Below are positions 41,571-49,776 of a stretch of DNA of 64,000 nt, piece by piece. The translations under genes and the position numbers were made by a program. Under the pieces are notes generated by a model that worked only from the letters and a program-made list of their open reading frames with translations, had not been told where the DNA came from and made no database searches. The DNA comes from Gemmatimonadota bacterium. Lineage in GTDB: Bacteria; Gemmatimonadota; Gemmatimonadetes; Gemmatimonadales; GWC2-71-9. The DNA lies in assembly GCA_003221005.1 (NCBI GenBank), contig QHTZ01000078.1, positions 1 through 64,000 on the forward strand, in the 5' to 3' direction. Position 1 is the first letter of the stretch. Every line of letters begins with the position of its first letter.

Positions 41571-42362
41571 ATGCCGCGCTGGCTGAAGTGGTGTGGCTTG
41601 TGGACGCTGCTGGGGGTCGTGTCGAGCCTCCCCGCCGGGCCGCACCGCTGGGGGCAGGCACTCGCCGCGAGCCTGCCGGCCTGGTATCTGTGGGGACTGC
41701 TCTCACCGGTCGTGGCGTGGCTCGCGCGGCGCTTTCGGGTGGACCGAGCCAGCTTCGGCCGCTACTTCTTCATCCACCTCGGGGCGAGCCTCGATCTCGC
41801 GCTGCTGCATCTCGTTGCCGCGGTAGGGGTGCAGGACCTGCTGCACGCGGCGGCGGGCGAGCCGTATCCCTTCGCGCAGAAGCTGGTGGACACCTTTACG
41901 GTCCTCTATCACTGGAATGTCCTCACCTATTGGGCGATCCTCGCGGTGGTGCACGCGCACGACTACCATCGCGACCTCGAGGCGCGTCGCGCGCTGTCCG
42001 CGCCGCTCGAGCCGCGGTTTGCCGAGCGCGGGCCGGCCCATCGTCTCCTCGTCGAAGACGGGGGGCGCAGCGTGTTCGTGCGCACCGAGGAGGTCGACTG
42101 GGTCGAAGCGGCGAAGAACTACGTGCGCCTCCACGTCGGTGAGCGCACGCACCTCGTACGCACGACCCTCACGGCGCTCGAGCGCCGGCTCGACCCGCAG
42201 CGATTTCGCCGCGTCAGTCGTTCGGCGCTCGTGAACCTGGACCGGGTGCGGGAGCTGCAACCCTGGTTCCACGGAGACGCGATCGTCGTGCTGCACACGG
42301 GCGCCCAGGTCACCCTCAGTCGGCGCTACCGCCACAACCTGCTCGAGCCGGCCGCGCCCTAA
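41571..42362 (+). CDS. Membrane-anchored LytTR-type transcription regulator
   Basis: A 263-residue protein. Four hydrophobic segments occupy about residues 8-130 (including WYLWGLLSPVVAWLA and YHWNVLTYWAILAVV), followed by a linker and a LytTR DNA-binding domain (VDWVEAAKNYVRLHVG, FRRVSRSALVNLDRVREL, TLSRRYRHNLLE). It has no receiver domain, so it is not a standard response regulator; the membrane part probably senses directly. It starts 12 nt after permease 1 and lies between the two paralogous amino-acid permeases, so control of these is the obvious hypothesis. Confidence 0.85.
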   Translation: MPRWLKWCGLWTLLGVVSSLPAGPHRWGQALAASLPAWYLWGLLSPVVAWLARRFRVDRASFGRYFFIHLGASLDLALLHLVAAVGVQDLLHAAAGEPYPFAQKLVDTFTVLYHWNVLTYWAILAVVHAHDYHRDLEARRALSAPLEPRFAERGPAHRLLVEDGGRSVFVRTEEVDWVEAAKNYVRLHVGERTHLVRTTLTALERRLDPQRFRRVSRSALVNLDRVRELQPWFHGDAIVVLHTGAQVTLSRRYRHNLLEPAAP

Positions 42363-42420
42363 CCCGTTCGTCCCGCCCCGAGTCCCGCTCGTCCCGCTCG
42401 CGTTCGCTCGCAGGGGTTGC
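42363..42420. other. C-rich, loosely repeated intergenic segment
   Basis: The gap between the LytTR gene and permease 2 contains repeated cccgctcgt/cccgttcgt words; two copies of gtcccgctc are exactly 9 nt apart. It resembles a decayed short tandem array. The true promoter of permease 2, if any, is not obvious. Confidence 0.4.
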
Positions 42421-42438
42421 GGCGCGAAATTCGGAGAC

Positions 42439-43938
42439 GTGTCCCTCTTCGCTACCAAGCCCATCGCCGCGCTCCGCGCCGAGGCGGAGACGATGTCCGA
42501 GCGGTCGCTGCGCCGCACGCTCGGACCGCTGCACCTCACGGCGCTCGGCGTGGGCGCGATTATCGGCGCTGGGATCTTCGTTCTCACTGGGGTCGCGGCC
42601 GCCCTGTACGCGGGGCCGGCGGTGCCCGTCTCCATGGTGGTCGCCGGGGTCGCCTGCGGATTCGCGGGGCTGTGCTACGCCGAGATGGCGAGCGCGGTCC
42701 CGGTGGCGGGGAGTGCCTACACGTACGCGTACGCCACGCTGGGAGAGATCGTCGCGTGGATCATCGGCTGGGATCTGATCCTCGAGTACGCCATGGGTGC
42801 GGCGACCGTGGGTGTCGGTTGGTCCGCCACGTTCGTGAGCTTCCTCAGGCTGGTCGGTATCGACGTTCCCGGTTCACTCGCGAGCGCTCCCTTGGCGTTC
42901 TGCACCGCCACCCAGGCGGCCCGCGGGGTGGGGGGCTGCGCCACGGCAGGCTGGCACGCCACGGGGGCGCTGCTCAACCTCCCCGCGGTCTTCATTATCC
43001 TCGCCATCACCGCGATCCTCGTCATCGGCATCCGCGAGTCGGCGCGGTTCAACAGCCTGATCGTGATCGTGAAGACCGCGGTGCTGCTCGTGTTCGTGGT
43101 CGCGGGCTACCGGTACGTGCAGGCCGCGAACTGGCAGCCGTTCATTCCGCCCAATACCGGGGTGTTCGGCGAGTTCGGCTGGTCGGGAGTGCTCCGGGGC
43201 TCGGGGCTGATCTTTTTCGCGTACATCGGCTTCGACGCGGTGAGCACGGCCGCCCAGGAGGCGCGTAATCCCCAGAAGGACATGCCGGTGGGCATCCTCG
43301 CGTCGCTCGGCATTTGCACGCTCCTGTATTGCCTGGTGTCCCTCGTGCTGACCGGCATGATCTCGTACAAGGAGCTGAACGTGCCGTCCCCCGTGATCAT
43401 GGTGGTCGAGCGCGTGCCACAGCTCGCCTGGTTCCGGCCGGTGATAACGCTCGGCGCGGTGCTGGGCCTCGGCTCGACGATCCTCGTGATGTTGCTGGGC
43501 CAATCGCGCGTCTTCTATGCGATGTCCCGCGACGGCCTGCTCGGCGGCTGGGCGGGGAGGGTGCATCCGCGATTTCGGACGCCCTACCTGTCGACGATCT
43601 ACACCGGGATCGCGGTCGCGGCGTTCACCGGCCTGTTCCCGATCCAGATTCTCGGCCAGCTGGTGAACATCGGCACCCTGCTCGCGTTCGTGCTGGTGTG
43701 CGCCGGCGTGTGGATCCTGCGGCACACGCGACCCGATCTCGAGCGACCATTTCGCGCGCCCCTCGTGCCGCTCGTTCCCATCCTCGGCATCCTGTCGTGT
43801 CTCGGTCTCATGCTGACGCTCCCCTTGGACACATGGATCCGCCTGCTCGTGTGGCTCGTGATCGGGTTCGCGATCTACTTCGCGTACGGGCGGAAGCACA
43901 GCTTCCTCACTGCCAAAGATGTCGAGGAGAGGCGTTGA
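42439..43938 (+). CDS. APC-superfamily amino-acid permease (cationic amino-acid transporter type), copy 2
   Basis: A 499-residue paralogue of the 40047 permease, from GTG 42439. Matching motifs are LGVGAIIGAGIFVLTG, YTYAYATLGEIVAWIIGWDL and FFAYIGFDAVSTAAQEARNPQKDMP. The main difference is the external loop near residue 155, which here has a cysteine-containing segment (AFCTATQAARGVGGCATAG) absent from copy 1. The last codons (VEERR) lie within the left arm of an inverted 13-nt array. Confidence 0.9.
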   Translation: MSLFATKPIAALRAEAETMSERSLRRTLGPLHLTALGVGAIIGAGIFVLTGVAAALYAGPAVPVSMVVAGVACGFAGLCYAEMASAVPVAGSAYTYAYATLGEIVAWIIGWDLILEYAMGAATVGVGWSATFVSFLRLVGIDVPGSLASAPLAFCTATQAARGVGGCATAGWHATGALLNLPAVFIILAITAILVIGIRESARFNSLIVIVKTAVLLVFVVAGYRYVQAANWQPFIPPNTGVFGEFGWSGVLRGSGLIFFAYIGFDAVSTAAQEARNPQKDMPVGILASLGICTLLYCLVSLVLTGMISYKELNVPSPVIMVVERVPQLAWFRPVITLGAVLGLGSTILVMLLGQSRVFYAMSRDGLLGGWAGRVHPRFRTPYLSTIYTGIAVAAFTGLFPIQILGQLVNIGTLLAFVLVCAGVWILRHTRPDLERPFRAPLVPLVPILGILSCLGLMLTLPLDTWIRLLVWLVIGFAIYFAYGRKHSFLTAKDVEERR

Positions 43939-44025
43939 AGAGAAACGTCGAGGGTGAGGCGTAGCGAGCGACGTATTCTCTCAACGCTTCTTCTTGACGG
44001 TTTTCCTCGACGCCTTTCCTTGACG
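43921..44025. repeat. Inverted pair of 13-nt arrays between permease 2 and nrnA
   Basis: Left arm 43921-43959 has three units of about 13 nt (gtcgaggagagg, cgttgaagagaaa, cgtcgagggtgagg). Right arm 43980-44025 has a partial unit then cttcttcttgacg, gttttcctcgacg, cctttccttgacg, exactly 13 nt each and the inverted form. The spacer is 20 nt. The left arm overlaps the permease stop, and the right arm ends 11 nt before the nrnA ATG. Confidence 0.75.
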
Positions 44026-44036
44026 TAGTTTTATGC

Positions 44037-45068
44037 ATGACCGTCCCCATTCCCCCCGACCGCGTGCGTGGTGCGCAGGAAATCGCCGCGGTGCTCACGC
44101 CCGGCCGCAAGGTTGCCTTGACGACGCACGTCAATGCAGACGGTGACGGCGTGGGCAGCGAAGTCGCGCTGTGGCACCTGCTCACCGCGCGCCGCCTGGC
44201 CCCCGTGATCGGCAACCCGACGCCTATCCCTTCACGGTTCGACTTTCTCGTCCCGAGTGGCGCCGACCGCTCCGATCGTGCCGCGAAGGAGATCGAGGCG
44301 GCGGACGTGGTCGTGGTGCTGGACATTTCGGACCTCTCGCGCCTGGGGGATTTGGCGTCGGCGGTCAAGAAGACGCGCGGGCCGACGGTGTGCATCGACC
44401 ATCACGTCAGCCCTCCCCGCGGCGCGATGCCCGGAGGTCCCCGCCTCATCGCCCCCGAGGCGTCCGCCACGGCGGAGCTCGTGTTCGACCTCGCCACCGC
44501 GCTCACCTGGGAGCTCACGCCCGAAGTCGCCCGCGCGCTCTACGTGGGCATCCTGACCGACACCGGCGCGTTCCGGTTCGCGAACACCACGCCGCGGGTG
44601 CTTCAGGTCGCGAGCGCGCTGCTGGGCGGGGGGCAGGGCCTCGATCCCGAGTCCATCTATGAATCGGTGTATGCCAGCGCCCCGGAGGGCCGGATCCGGC
44701 TCACCGCCGAGGTGCTCCAGACGCTGGTCGTCGAGCCGGATGTGGGGCTCGCCTGGGTCACGGTCCCCCCGGACGCCCTGGCCCGCCACGGTGCCACGCC
44801 CGACGATCTCGACGGCATCGTGGAGTTCCCCCGCTCGATCGCCGGGGTGCGGCTGGCGCTCCTGTTCCGGCAACTCGCGAACGGGCGGATCAAGGTGTCG
44901 TTCCGGTCGCTCGGGAACGTGGATTCCGCGGCGCTGGCGCACGAGTTCGCTGGCGGCGGCCATCGCAAGGCCGCGGGAGCGTCGCTGGAGGGCTCGCTCG
45001 CCACGGTGCAGCAGCGGGTGCTGGACGCCGCGCGGCGCCATTTGCGACTCCAGCCCGCTGGGTCTTGA
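44037..45068 (+). CDS. NrnA-type DHH/DHHA1 oligoribonuclease / pAp phosphatase
   Basis: A 343-residue Mn2+-dependent phosphoesterase. The N-terminal DHH domain has HVNADGDGVGSE, VLDISDLSRLG and CIDHHVS; the C-terminal DHHA1 domain has SFRSLGNVDSAALAHEF followed by AGGGHRKAAGA. These match NrnA proteins, which degrade nano-RNA and 3'-phosphoadenosine 5'-phosphate. ATG 44037 follows the inverted array; no good ribosome site is visible. Confidence 0.9.
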   Translation: MTVPIPPDRVRGAQEIAAVLTPGRKVALTTHVNADGDGVGSEVALWHLLTARRLAPVIGNPTPIPSRFDFLVPSGADRSDRAAKEIEAADVVVVLDISDLSRLGDLASAVKKTRGPTVCIDHHVSPPRGAMPGGPRLIAPEASATAELVFDLATALTWELTPEVARALYVGILTDTGAFRFANTTPRVLQVASALLGGGQGLDPESIYESVYASAPEGRIRLTAEVLQTLVVEPDVGLAWVTVPPDALARHGATPDDLDGIVEFPRSIAGVRLALLFRQLANGRIKVSFRSLGNVDSAALAHEFAGGGHRKAAGASLEGSLATVQQRVLDAARRHLRLQPAGS

Positions 45069-45119
45069 GCGAGGGAAGGGGCGGGTCGGGCCGGCGAGCG
45101 TTATACTCCTCAGGACGCC

Positions 45120-45395
45120 GTGCCGACCCCGTCTCGACTGTCGTTCCGCGTCGCACTCCTCTTGGCCGCCGCGCCGCTCCCCGTCCCGGCCCAGTCGCCC
45201 GTCTCCGCTGCGACCGGCCGCATTGCCTACGACGCAGAGGTCGGCCTCGGCGTGCGCGCTAATGCGGGCACGATCATTAAGGCGAGCTACCGGCACTCCT
45301 GGTGGCACGGAGCCGCGCTACGGGATGGCTACGCCCTCGCCCTTCAGGTCTCCTACCACGTCGACGTGATGGACTTGTTCGAGCGCAAGCGCTAG
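45120..45395 (+). CDS. Small secreted protein, unknown
   Basis: A 91-residue protein from GTG 45120 with a Sec signal peptide (LSFRVALLLAAAPLPVPAQS). The mature part (about 66 residues) has strand-like segments, ASYRHSWWHG and ALALQVSYHVDVMDLF, reminiscent of the last strands of an outer-membrane barrel, but it ends in basic residues rather than an aromatic. It ends 6 nt before the YceI gene. It could be a shortened barrel protein; no family recognised. Confidence 0.5.
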   Translation: MPTPSRLSFRVALLLAAAPLPVPAQSPVSAATGRIAYDAEVGLGVRANAGTIIKASYRHSWWHGAALRDGYALALQVSYHVDVMDLFERKR

Positions 45396-45401
45396 GGGAT
45401 C

Positions 45402-46001
45402 GTGCTACCCCTGCTCATCGCAGGCCTCACGCTCACGGCCGCGCCAGCAGACAGCGCGGACTCGGTCGTCTACGTGCTCACCGCACTGAGCCGCTTCGAG
45501 GTGCGGGTGGGGAAGTCCGGGATGTTCGGGTTCCTCGGGCACGATCATCTCATCCGCGCGCATGCCGCCCGCGGTCGCGTCGTGTACCATCCGGTCGTGC
45601 CGGCCGACTCGCGGGTCGAGATCGTGGTGCTCGCGGACAGCCTGGAAGTCCTGACGCCTCCCGACACCGCCGAGCTCCGCCAGGTGACCGAGGTGATGCG
45701 GACCCAGGTGCTCGGCGTCCGCGATCACCCCGAGATCGTCTTCACGGCGCGGGAGGTGACGCCGATCGCCGGAGGGGTTCGCGTGCGGGGCGCGTTCACG
45801 CTGGTGGGCGTGACCCGCGACGTGGTCGCCGATGTCGCCCTCACCGTCGGAGCCGACACCTTGTGGGCAACGGGCAAGTTCGCGGTGAAGCAGACGGACT
45901 TCGGGATCAGACCGGTGCGGGCCGGCGGGGGCACCGTGCGCGTTGCCGACCGTGTCGCCATCGAGTTCGCGGTGGTCGCCGTGCGCGAGCCCGGCGACTG
46001 A
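45402..46001 (+). CDS. YceI-family periplasmic lipid-binding protein
   Basis: A 199-residue protein with signal peptide (LPLLIAGLTLTAAPADSAD) and a lipocalin-like YceI domain. Typical segments are SRFEVRVGKSGMFGFLGHDH near the N-terminus, VMRTQVLGVRDHPEIVFTAREV, and VRGAFTLVGVTRDVVADVALTV. YceI proteins bind polyisoprenoid chains, such as quinone tails. GTG start, 6 nt after the small secreted protein gene. Confidence 0.85.
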   Translation: MLPLLIAGLTLTAAPADSADSVVYVLTALSRFEVRVGKSGMFGFLGHDHLIRAHAARGRVVYHPVVPADSRVEIVVLADSLEVLTPPDTAELRQVTEVMRTQVLGVRDHPEIVFTAREVTPIAGGVRVRGAFTLVGVTRDVVADVALTVGADTLWATGKFAVKQTDFGIRPVRAGGGTVRVADRVAIEFAVVAVREPGD

Positions 46002-46003
46002 CC

Positions 46004-46486
46004 TCAGGGGCGCAGCTGGCGCTGGATCGCGTCGGCCACGTCGTGCGCGCACTCGACCAGCGCCCACATGGGCCTGATCCCTTCCTCCAGCACCGATGCG
46101 ACGATCTCCCCGATGCGCCGGCCGGTGTGCGCGTCCCGCAGCTCGCTGCGCAGCGTGCAGCCGGTTACGCCCGGACCCTCGAGCTGAAGGGTGAAGGGCA
46201 TGCCTCTGAACCCCTCCAGGGCGCTCGTGACCAGGAGCGCTGCAACCGTCGTGTCGGGCGGCGGCGCTGCGGCAACCGTGAGGCCGTGCGACTGCAGCCG
46301 CGCGGCGAGCTGCGTGCGCAGGGAATCGGTGACGTTGAGGTTGAAGCGGGAGCCTGTTTCGTCGGTGACCGGCCCCACGACGAAAACGCGATAACCCTTG
46401 AGCGAAGCGCCGGGCTCGAGCATGACTTGAGGACGCACCGGGGTGCAGGCGCTCACCACCAAGAGCAGAGCCGTTCTCCATTTCAT
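46004..46486 (-). CDS. Small lipoprotein, DUF4410-like
   Basis: A 160-residue protein from ATG 46486 with lipobox VVSACTP. The track ORF starts much further upstream in a shadow frame. The mature part has ASLKGYRVFVVGPVTDE, LRTQLAARLQSHGLTV and AHTGRRIGEIVASV, the order of strands and helices seen in DUF4410 proteins, but I cannot confirm the family by eye. Two cysteines (GCTLRSE, VECAHD) may pair. Convergent with yceI (2 nt apart) and divergent from mrp. Confidence 0.65.
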   Translation of the reverse strand: MKWRTALLLVVSACTPVRPQVMLEPGASLKGYRVFVVGPVTDETGSRFNLNVTDSLRTQLAARLQSHGLTVAAAPPPDTTVAALLVTSALEGFRGMPFTLQLEGPGVTGCTLRSELRDAHTGRRIGEIVASVLEEGIRPMWALVECAHDVADAIQRQLRP

Positions 46487-46567
46487 GCATTGGGAGAACC
46501 CGCGGACCGGCAGCGTGGTTCCATCTCTCGTTGACCCCCTCCCGCGCGAGCGGGTACATTCCCGCCG

Positions 46568-47662
46568 GTGGCCGCTTCCAACACACTCCAGGCGCAGGTC
46601 GAGCGCGCCCTCGCCAAGCTCCCGAACCCCCGCCTCGCCAAGGACGTCGTCTCGGCCGGGATGGTGAAGGACCTCGCCGTGGATGGCGGGGCGGTCACGT
46701 TCACGTTTCTCCTCGCCCGCGATGACCCCGGGACGCTGGTGCGCGAGGCGCGCAAGACGGTGAAGGCCGTGCCGGGCGTGACCGCCGTGACGATCAACGT
46801 GAAGGACTCGGGAGGAGGGACGGGGGAGGGGGGACGAGTCGCCGCGGCGACGGCCGCGGCCCGTGGCGGCGTGCCGCCCCCACCCACGCCCATCGAGCAA
46901 CCCAATCTCGGTGCGGCCCTCGCGATCTCGTCCGGCAAGGGCGGGGTCGGGAAGTCCACCGTTTCCGCCAACCTCGCCGCCGCCCTGGCGCGCGACGGCC
47001 ACCGCGTCGGACTGATGGACGCCGACATCTACGGCCCCAACATCCCCCGGATGATGGGGGTGGGGGGAGGCCGGAAGCCGGAAGTTCACGGCGGCAGGAT
47101 CCAGCCGCTCGAGGGACACGGCGTCAAGCTGATGTCGCTCGGCTTCCTGGTCGAGCGCGACGCGCCCGCCATCTGGCGGGGTCCGATCATCATGAAGGTC
47201 ATCCAGCAGTTCCTGCGGGAGGTGGCGTGGGGCGAGCTGGACTACTTCCTCATCGACCTCCCGCCCGGCACGGGAGACGCCCAGCTGTCCCTGGCGCAAT
47301 CGATCACGCTCCGGGGTGCCATCATCGTCACGACGCCGCAGGAGATGGCGGTCGGCGACAGCCTGCGCGGCGCGAAGATGTTCGAGCGCGTGGGCGTGCC
47401 CGTGGTCGGCGTGGTCGAGAACATGAGTTACTACATCTGCCCGCATTGCGGCGAGCGCACCGAGATCTTTCTCACGGGCGGTGGTGAGCGGCTTGCGCGC
47501 GAGCTCGACGTGCCGCTGCTCGGCCAGGTGCCCCTGCAGGCGCGCATGGCGGACTTCGCGGACGCCGGCAAGCCGATTGTGCTGGCCGAGCCGTCGTCTC
47601 CCGCCGGCGTGGCGCTCGCGGAGATCGCCGCGCGGTTGAGCCAGCGGCTCGCCGCGCGCTGA
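46568..47662 (+). CDS. Mrp/ApbC-type Fe-S cluster carrier P-loop ATPase
   Basis: A 364-residue protein. The N-terminal DUF59/MIP18-like domain (about 1-85) is joined by a Gly-rich linker to a deviant Walker A ATPase (SSGKGGVGKSTVSANLAA). DADIYGPNIPRMMG, FLIDLPPGTGDAQLSLAQ and the cluster-binding ENMSYYICPHCGE (CxxC) follow. Mrp/ApbC proteins carry Fe-S clusters to target enzymes. The linker contains a GGGGACG-type heptamer array. GTG start; it is followed 2 nt later by the MATE gene. Confidence 0.93.
   Translation: MAASNTLQAQVERALAKLPNPRLAKDVVSAGMVKDLAVDGGAVTFTFLLARDDPGTLVREARKTVKAVPGVTAVTINVKDSGGGTGEGGRVAAATAAARGGVPPPPTPIEQPNLGAALAISSGKGGVGKSTVSANLAAALARDGHRVGLMDADIYGPNIPRMMGVGGGRKPEVHGGRIQPLEGHGVKLMSLGFLVERDAPAIWRGPIIMKVIQQFLREVAWGELDYFLIDLPPGTGDAQLSLAQSITLRGAIIVTTPQEMAVGDSLRGAKMFERVGVPVVGVVENMSYYICPHCGERTEIFLTGGGERLARELDVPLLGQVPLQARMADFADAGKPIVLAEPSSPAGVALAEIAARLSQRLAAR
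46809..46836. repeat. Four-unit GGGGACG heptamer array in the mrp linker
   Basis: cgggagg-agggacg-ggggagg-ggggacg, 28 nt, with short flanks gactcg and cgagtc that are inverted copies of each other. It encodes part of the Gly-rich linker (SGGGTGEGGR) between the two Mrp domains. Confidence 0.7.
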
Positions 47663-47664
47663 CC

Positions 47665-49011
47665 GTGCCGGTCGTCGGCGGGGGGACCGTCCCGGGCGTC
47701 CTCACCGTCGGTCCGCTGCAGCGCGCCATCCTGCGTCTCGCGGCGCCCGCCGTCGCGATGATGGCGTGCCACTTCTGCTTCAACCTCATCGACAGCATCT
47801 GGGTGGGGCGCCTGATCGGCCCTGCGGCGCTCGCCGCCGTGTCCACCGGCGGGTTCTACGTCTGGATCCTGCTGAGCCTGGGGGAGATGGTGGAGGTCGG
47901 GCTGATCGCCGTCGCGGCCCGCCGGCACGGCGAGGGGTTGCCCGAGGCCGCGGCGCGCGCGGCGGGGGCGGCGGTGCTGTACGCGCTTGGCGCCGGAGCG
48001 GCCGTGAGCCTGCTCGGCCTCGCGCTCACCGACGCGCTGTTCCGACTGATGACGGTGCCCCCTGAGGTCGCGCGCCTGGGGCACGAGTATCTCGCGACCT
48101 GGCTGCTGGGCGGTCCGCTTGTGTTCGGGTTCTTCGCGGTCGAGGCGACGTTCCGCGCCTCGGGCGACACGCGCACGCCGTTCCTCCTGCTCGCCGCCTC
48201 GGTGCTGCTCTCGGTCGGGCTCGACCCCCTGCTGATCGCGGGGCTGGGTCCCTTCCCGAAGCTGGGCGTCGAGGGGGCGGCCACCGCGTCCGTGATGGTG
48301 CGAGGCGGCGGGTTCCTCATCGGCGTGGTGATCGCGCTCGAGCGCGGGCTGATCAGGCTGCGCGCGCCTGATTGGCGCGCCGTGCCGGCCGTTTTCCGGA
48401 TCGGCGCGCCGCTGTCGCTCGCCGGGGTGTTGCTCTCGGTGATCTACATGTGGCTGACCCGCTTCACCTCGCGCTTCGGTACGCCGGCGCTCGCAGCGCT
48501 CGGCGTCGGACACAAGGTGGAAGGGCTGGGATTCATCGCCATCTCGGGGTTCGCCCTCTCGGCGAGCGCGCTCGTGGGACAGAATTTGGGCGCGGGGCTG
48601 GAGCAGCGCGCCCGGCAGGCCGTGCGGCTAACGATCCGCTACTGTTTGGTCGTGACGGTCACGACCGCCGTAGCCTTTCTCACGCTGCCGGGCACCTTGG
48701 TCGCGCTGTTCACGTCCGATCCGGCGGTGATCGCGGACGGGAGCCTGTACCTGCGGGTGATCGCGTTCGCGCAGATCGGGCAGACGTTCGAGATCATCCT
48801 CGAGGGCGCACTCGCGGGCGCGGGGTACACGTTCTGGCCGCAGCTCGCGAGCACCTCGCTCACCCTGACGCGCGTCCCACTGGCGGCGTGGTGGTCCGCG
48901 ACCTTCGGGCTGCTCGGTATCTGGCTGGCGCTGTCGGTGACGGCGGTGGCGCGCGGAGTGGCGATGACGGTCTTCTGGCGCAGCGGGAGGTGGCAGGGGA
49001 GAAGGGTCTGA
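47665..49011 (+). CDS. MATE-family efflux transporter
   Basis: A 448-residue 12-helix exporter. Family features include MMACHFCFNLIDSIWVGRLIG at the start, RASGDTRTPFLLLAAS in the first half, and the matching FALSASALVGQNLGAGLEQRA in the second half. MATE pumps use Na+ or H+ gradients to export cationic compounds. GTG 47665 lies 2 nt after mrp, and the stop shares a base with the next start (TGATG). Confidence 0.9.
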   Translation: MPVVGGGTVPGVLTVGPLQRAILRLAAPAVAMMACHFCFNLIDSIWVGRLIGPAALAAVSTGGFYVWILLSLGEMVEVGLIAVAARRHGEGLPEAAARAAGAAVLYALGAGAAVSLLGLALTDALFRLMTVPPEVARLGHEYLATWLLGGPLVFGFFAVEATFRASGDTRTPFLLLAASVLLSVGLDPLLIAGLGPFPKLGVEGAATASVMVRGGGFLIGVVIALERGLIRLRAPDWRAVPAVFRIGAPLSLAGVLLSVIYMWLTRFTSRFGTPALAALGVGHKVEGLGFIAISGFALSASALVGQNLGAGLEQRARQAVRLTIRYCLVVTVTTAVAFLTLPGTLVALFTSDPAVIADGSLYLRVIAFAQIGQTFEIILEGALAGAGYTFWPQLASTSLTLTRVPLAAWWSATFGLLGIWLALSVTAVARGVAMTVFWRSGRWQGRRV

Positions 49012-49754
49012 TGCCGGCGATTATCACGCTGCTCACCGATTTCGGCACTGCCGACAGCTACGTGGGCGAGGTGCGCGCCGTGCTCGCCTCGCAGGCGAAT
49101 CCGGCGCTGCTCGTCGACATCACGCACGAGGTGCCGCCCGGGGACATCCGCGCGGCCCAATACATCTTCTCGCGGGTGTGGCACCGCTTCCCGCGAGGCA
49201 CCGTGCACCTGGTCGTGGTCGATCCCGGCGTGGGGACGGCGCGGCGCGCGCTCGCGGCCGAGACTGCGGGACAGTTCTTCGTCGCGCCCGACAACGGTCT
49301 GCTCTCATCGCTCCCGGCTGGCGCGCGCTTCGTGGCCCTCCCTGTGCCGGTGGGTGCCGCGCCGACGTTTCACGCGCGCGACGTCTTTGCCCCCGCTGCC
49401 GCGCAGCTCGCGAATGGGACCGCACCGGCGCATCTCGGCCACGCCATCACTGACCCCGTGCGCACACCACTGCCCGCGGCGCGGCTGGACGGAGGAGTTT
49501 GGGTGGGGGAAGTGATCTACATCGACCGTTTCGGCACGCTGATCACCAACGTTCCCGGCGGAGACGTGAAGCCCGGGGCCCGCGTGAGGATTGGCGGTGC
49601 GGAGGTGAGCGCGCTGCGTCGCACGTTCGGCGATGTGCCGCGCGGTGAGGTCGTCGCTTTCGTCGGGAGCGGCGGGACAGTGGAGATCGCGGTGCGGGAT
49701 GGGAGTGCGGCGAAAGTTCTTGGCGTGGGCGTGGGAGTGGAAATCAGAGCATGA
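49011..49754 (+). CDS. SAM hydroxide adenosyltransferase (DUF62, SAM hydrolase)
   Basis: A 247-residue protein of the DUF62 family, which splits S-adenosylmethionine to adenosine and methionine using water-derived hydroxide. Visible features: ITLLTDFGTADSYVGE at the N-terminus, VVVDPGVGTARRALA with the family Asp/Gly loop, FVAPDNGLLSS, and YIDRFGTLITNVP. ATG 49011 follows GGGGAGAAGG. The track ORF begins upstream in a MATE shadow frame. Confidence 0.9.
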   Translation: MPAIITLLTDFGTADSYVGEVRAVLASQANPALLVDITHEVPPGDIRAAQYIFSRVWHRFPRGTVHLVVVDPGVGTARRALAAETAGQFFVAPDNGLLSSLPAGARFVALPVPVGAAPTFHARDVFAPAAAQLANGTAPAHLGHAITDPVRTPLPAARLDGGVWVGEVIYIDRFGTLITNVPGGDVKPGARVRIGGAEVSALRRTFGDVPRGEVVAFVGSGGTVEIAVRDGSAAKVLGVGVGVEIRA

Positions 49755-49776
49755 GGCGGCAGGGGCGGCACACCAC

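Noticed and set aside
45102-45107. TATACT as a -10 box for the small secreted protein gene at 45120
   Set aside because: No recognisable -35 at 16-18 nt upstream; TTGAGC is 31 nt away. A single hexamer is too little.
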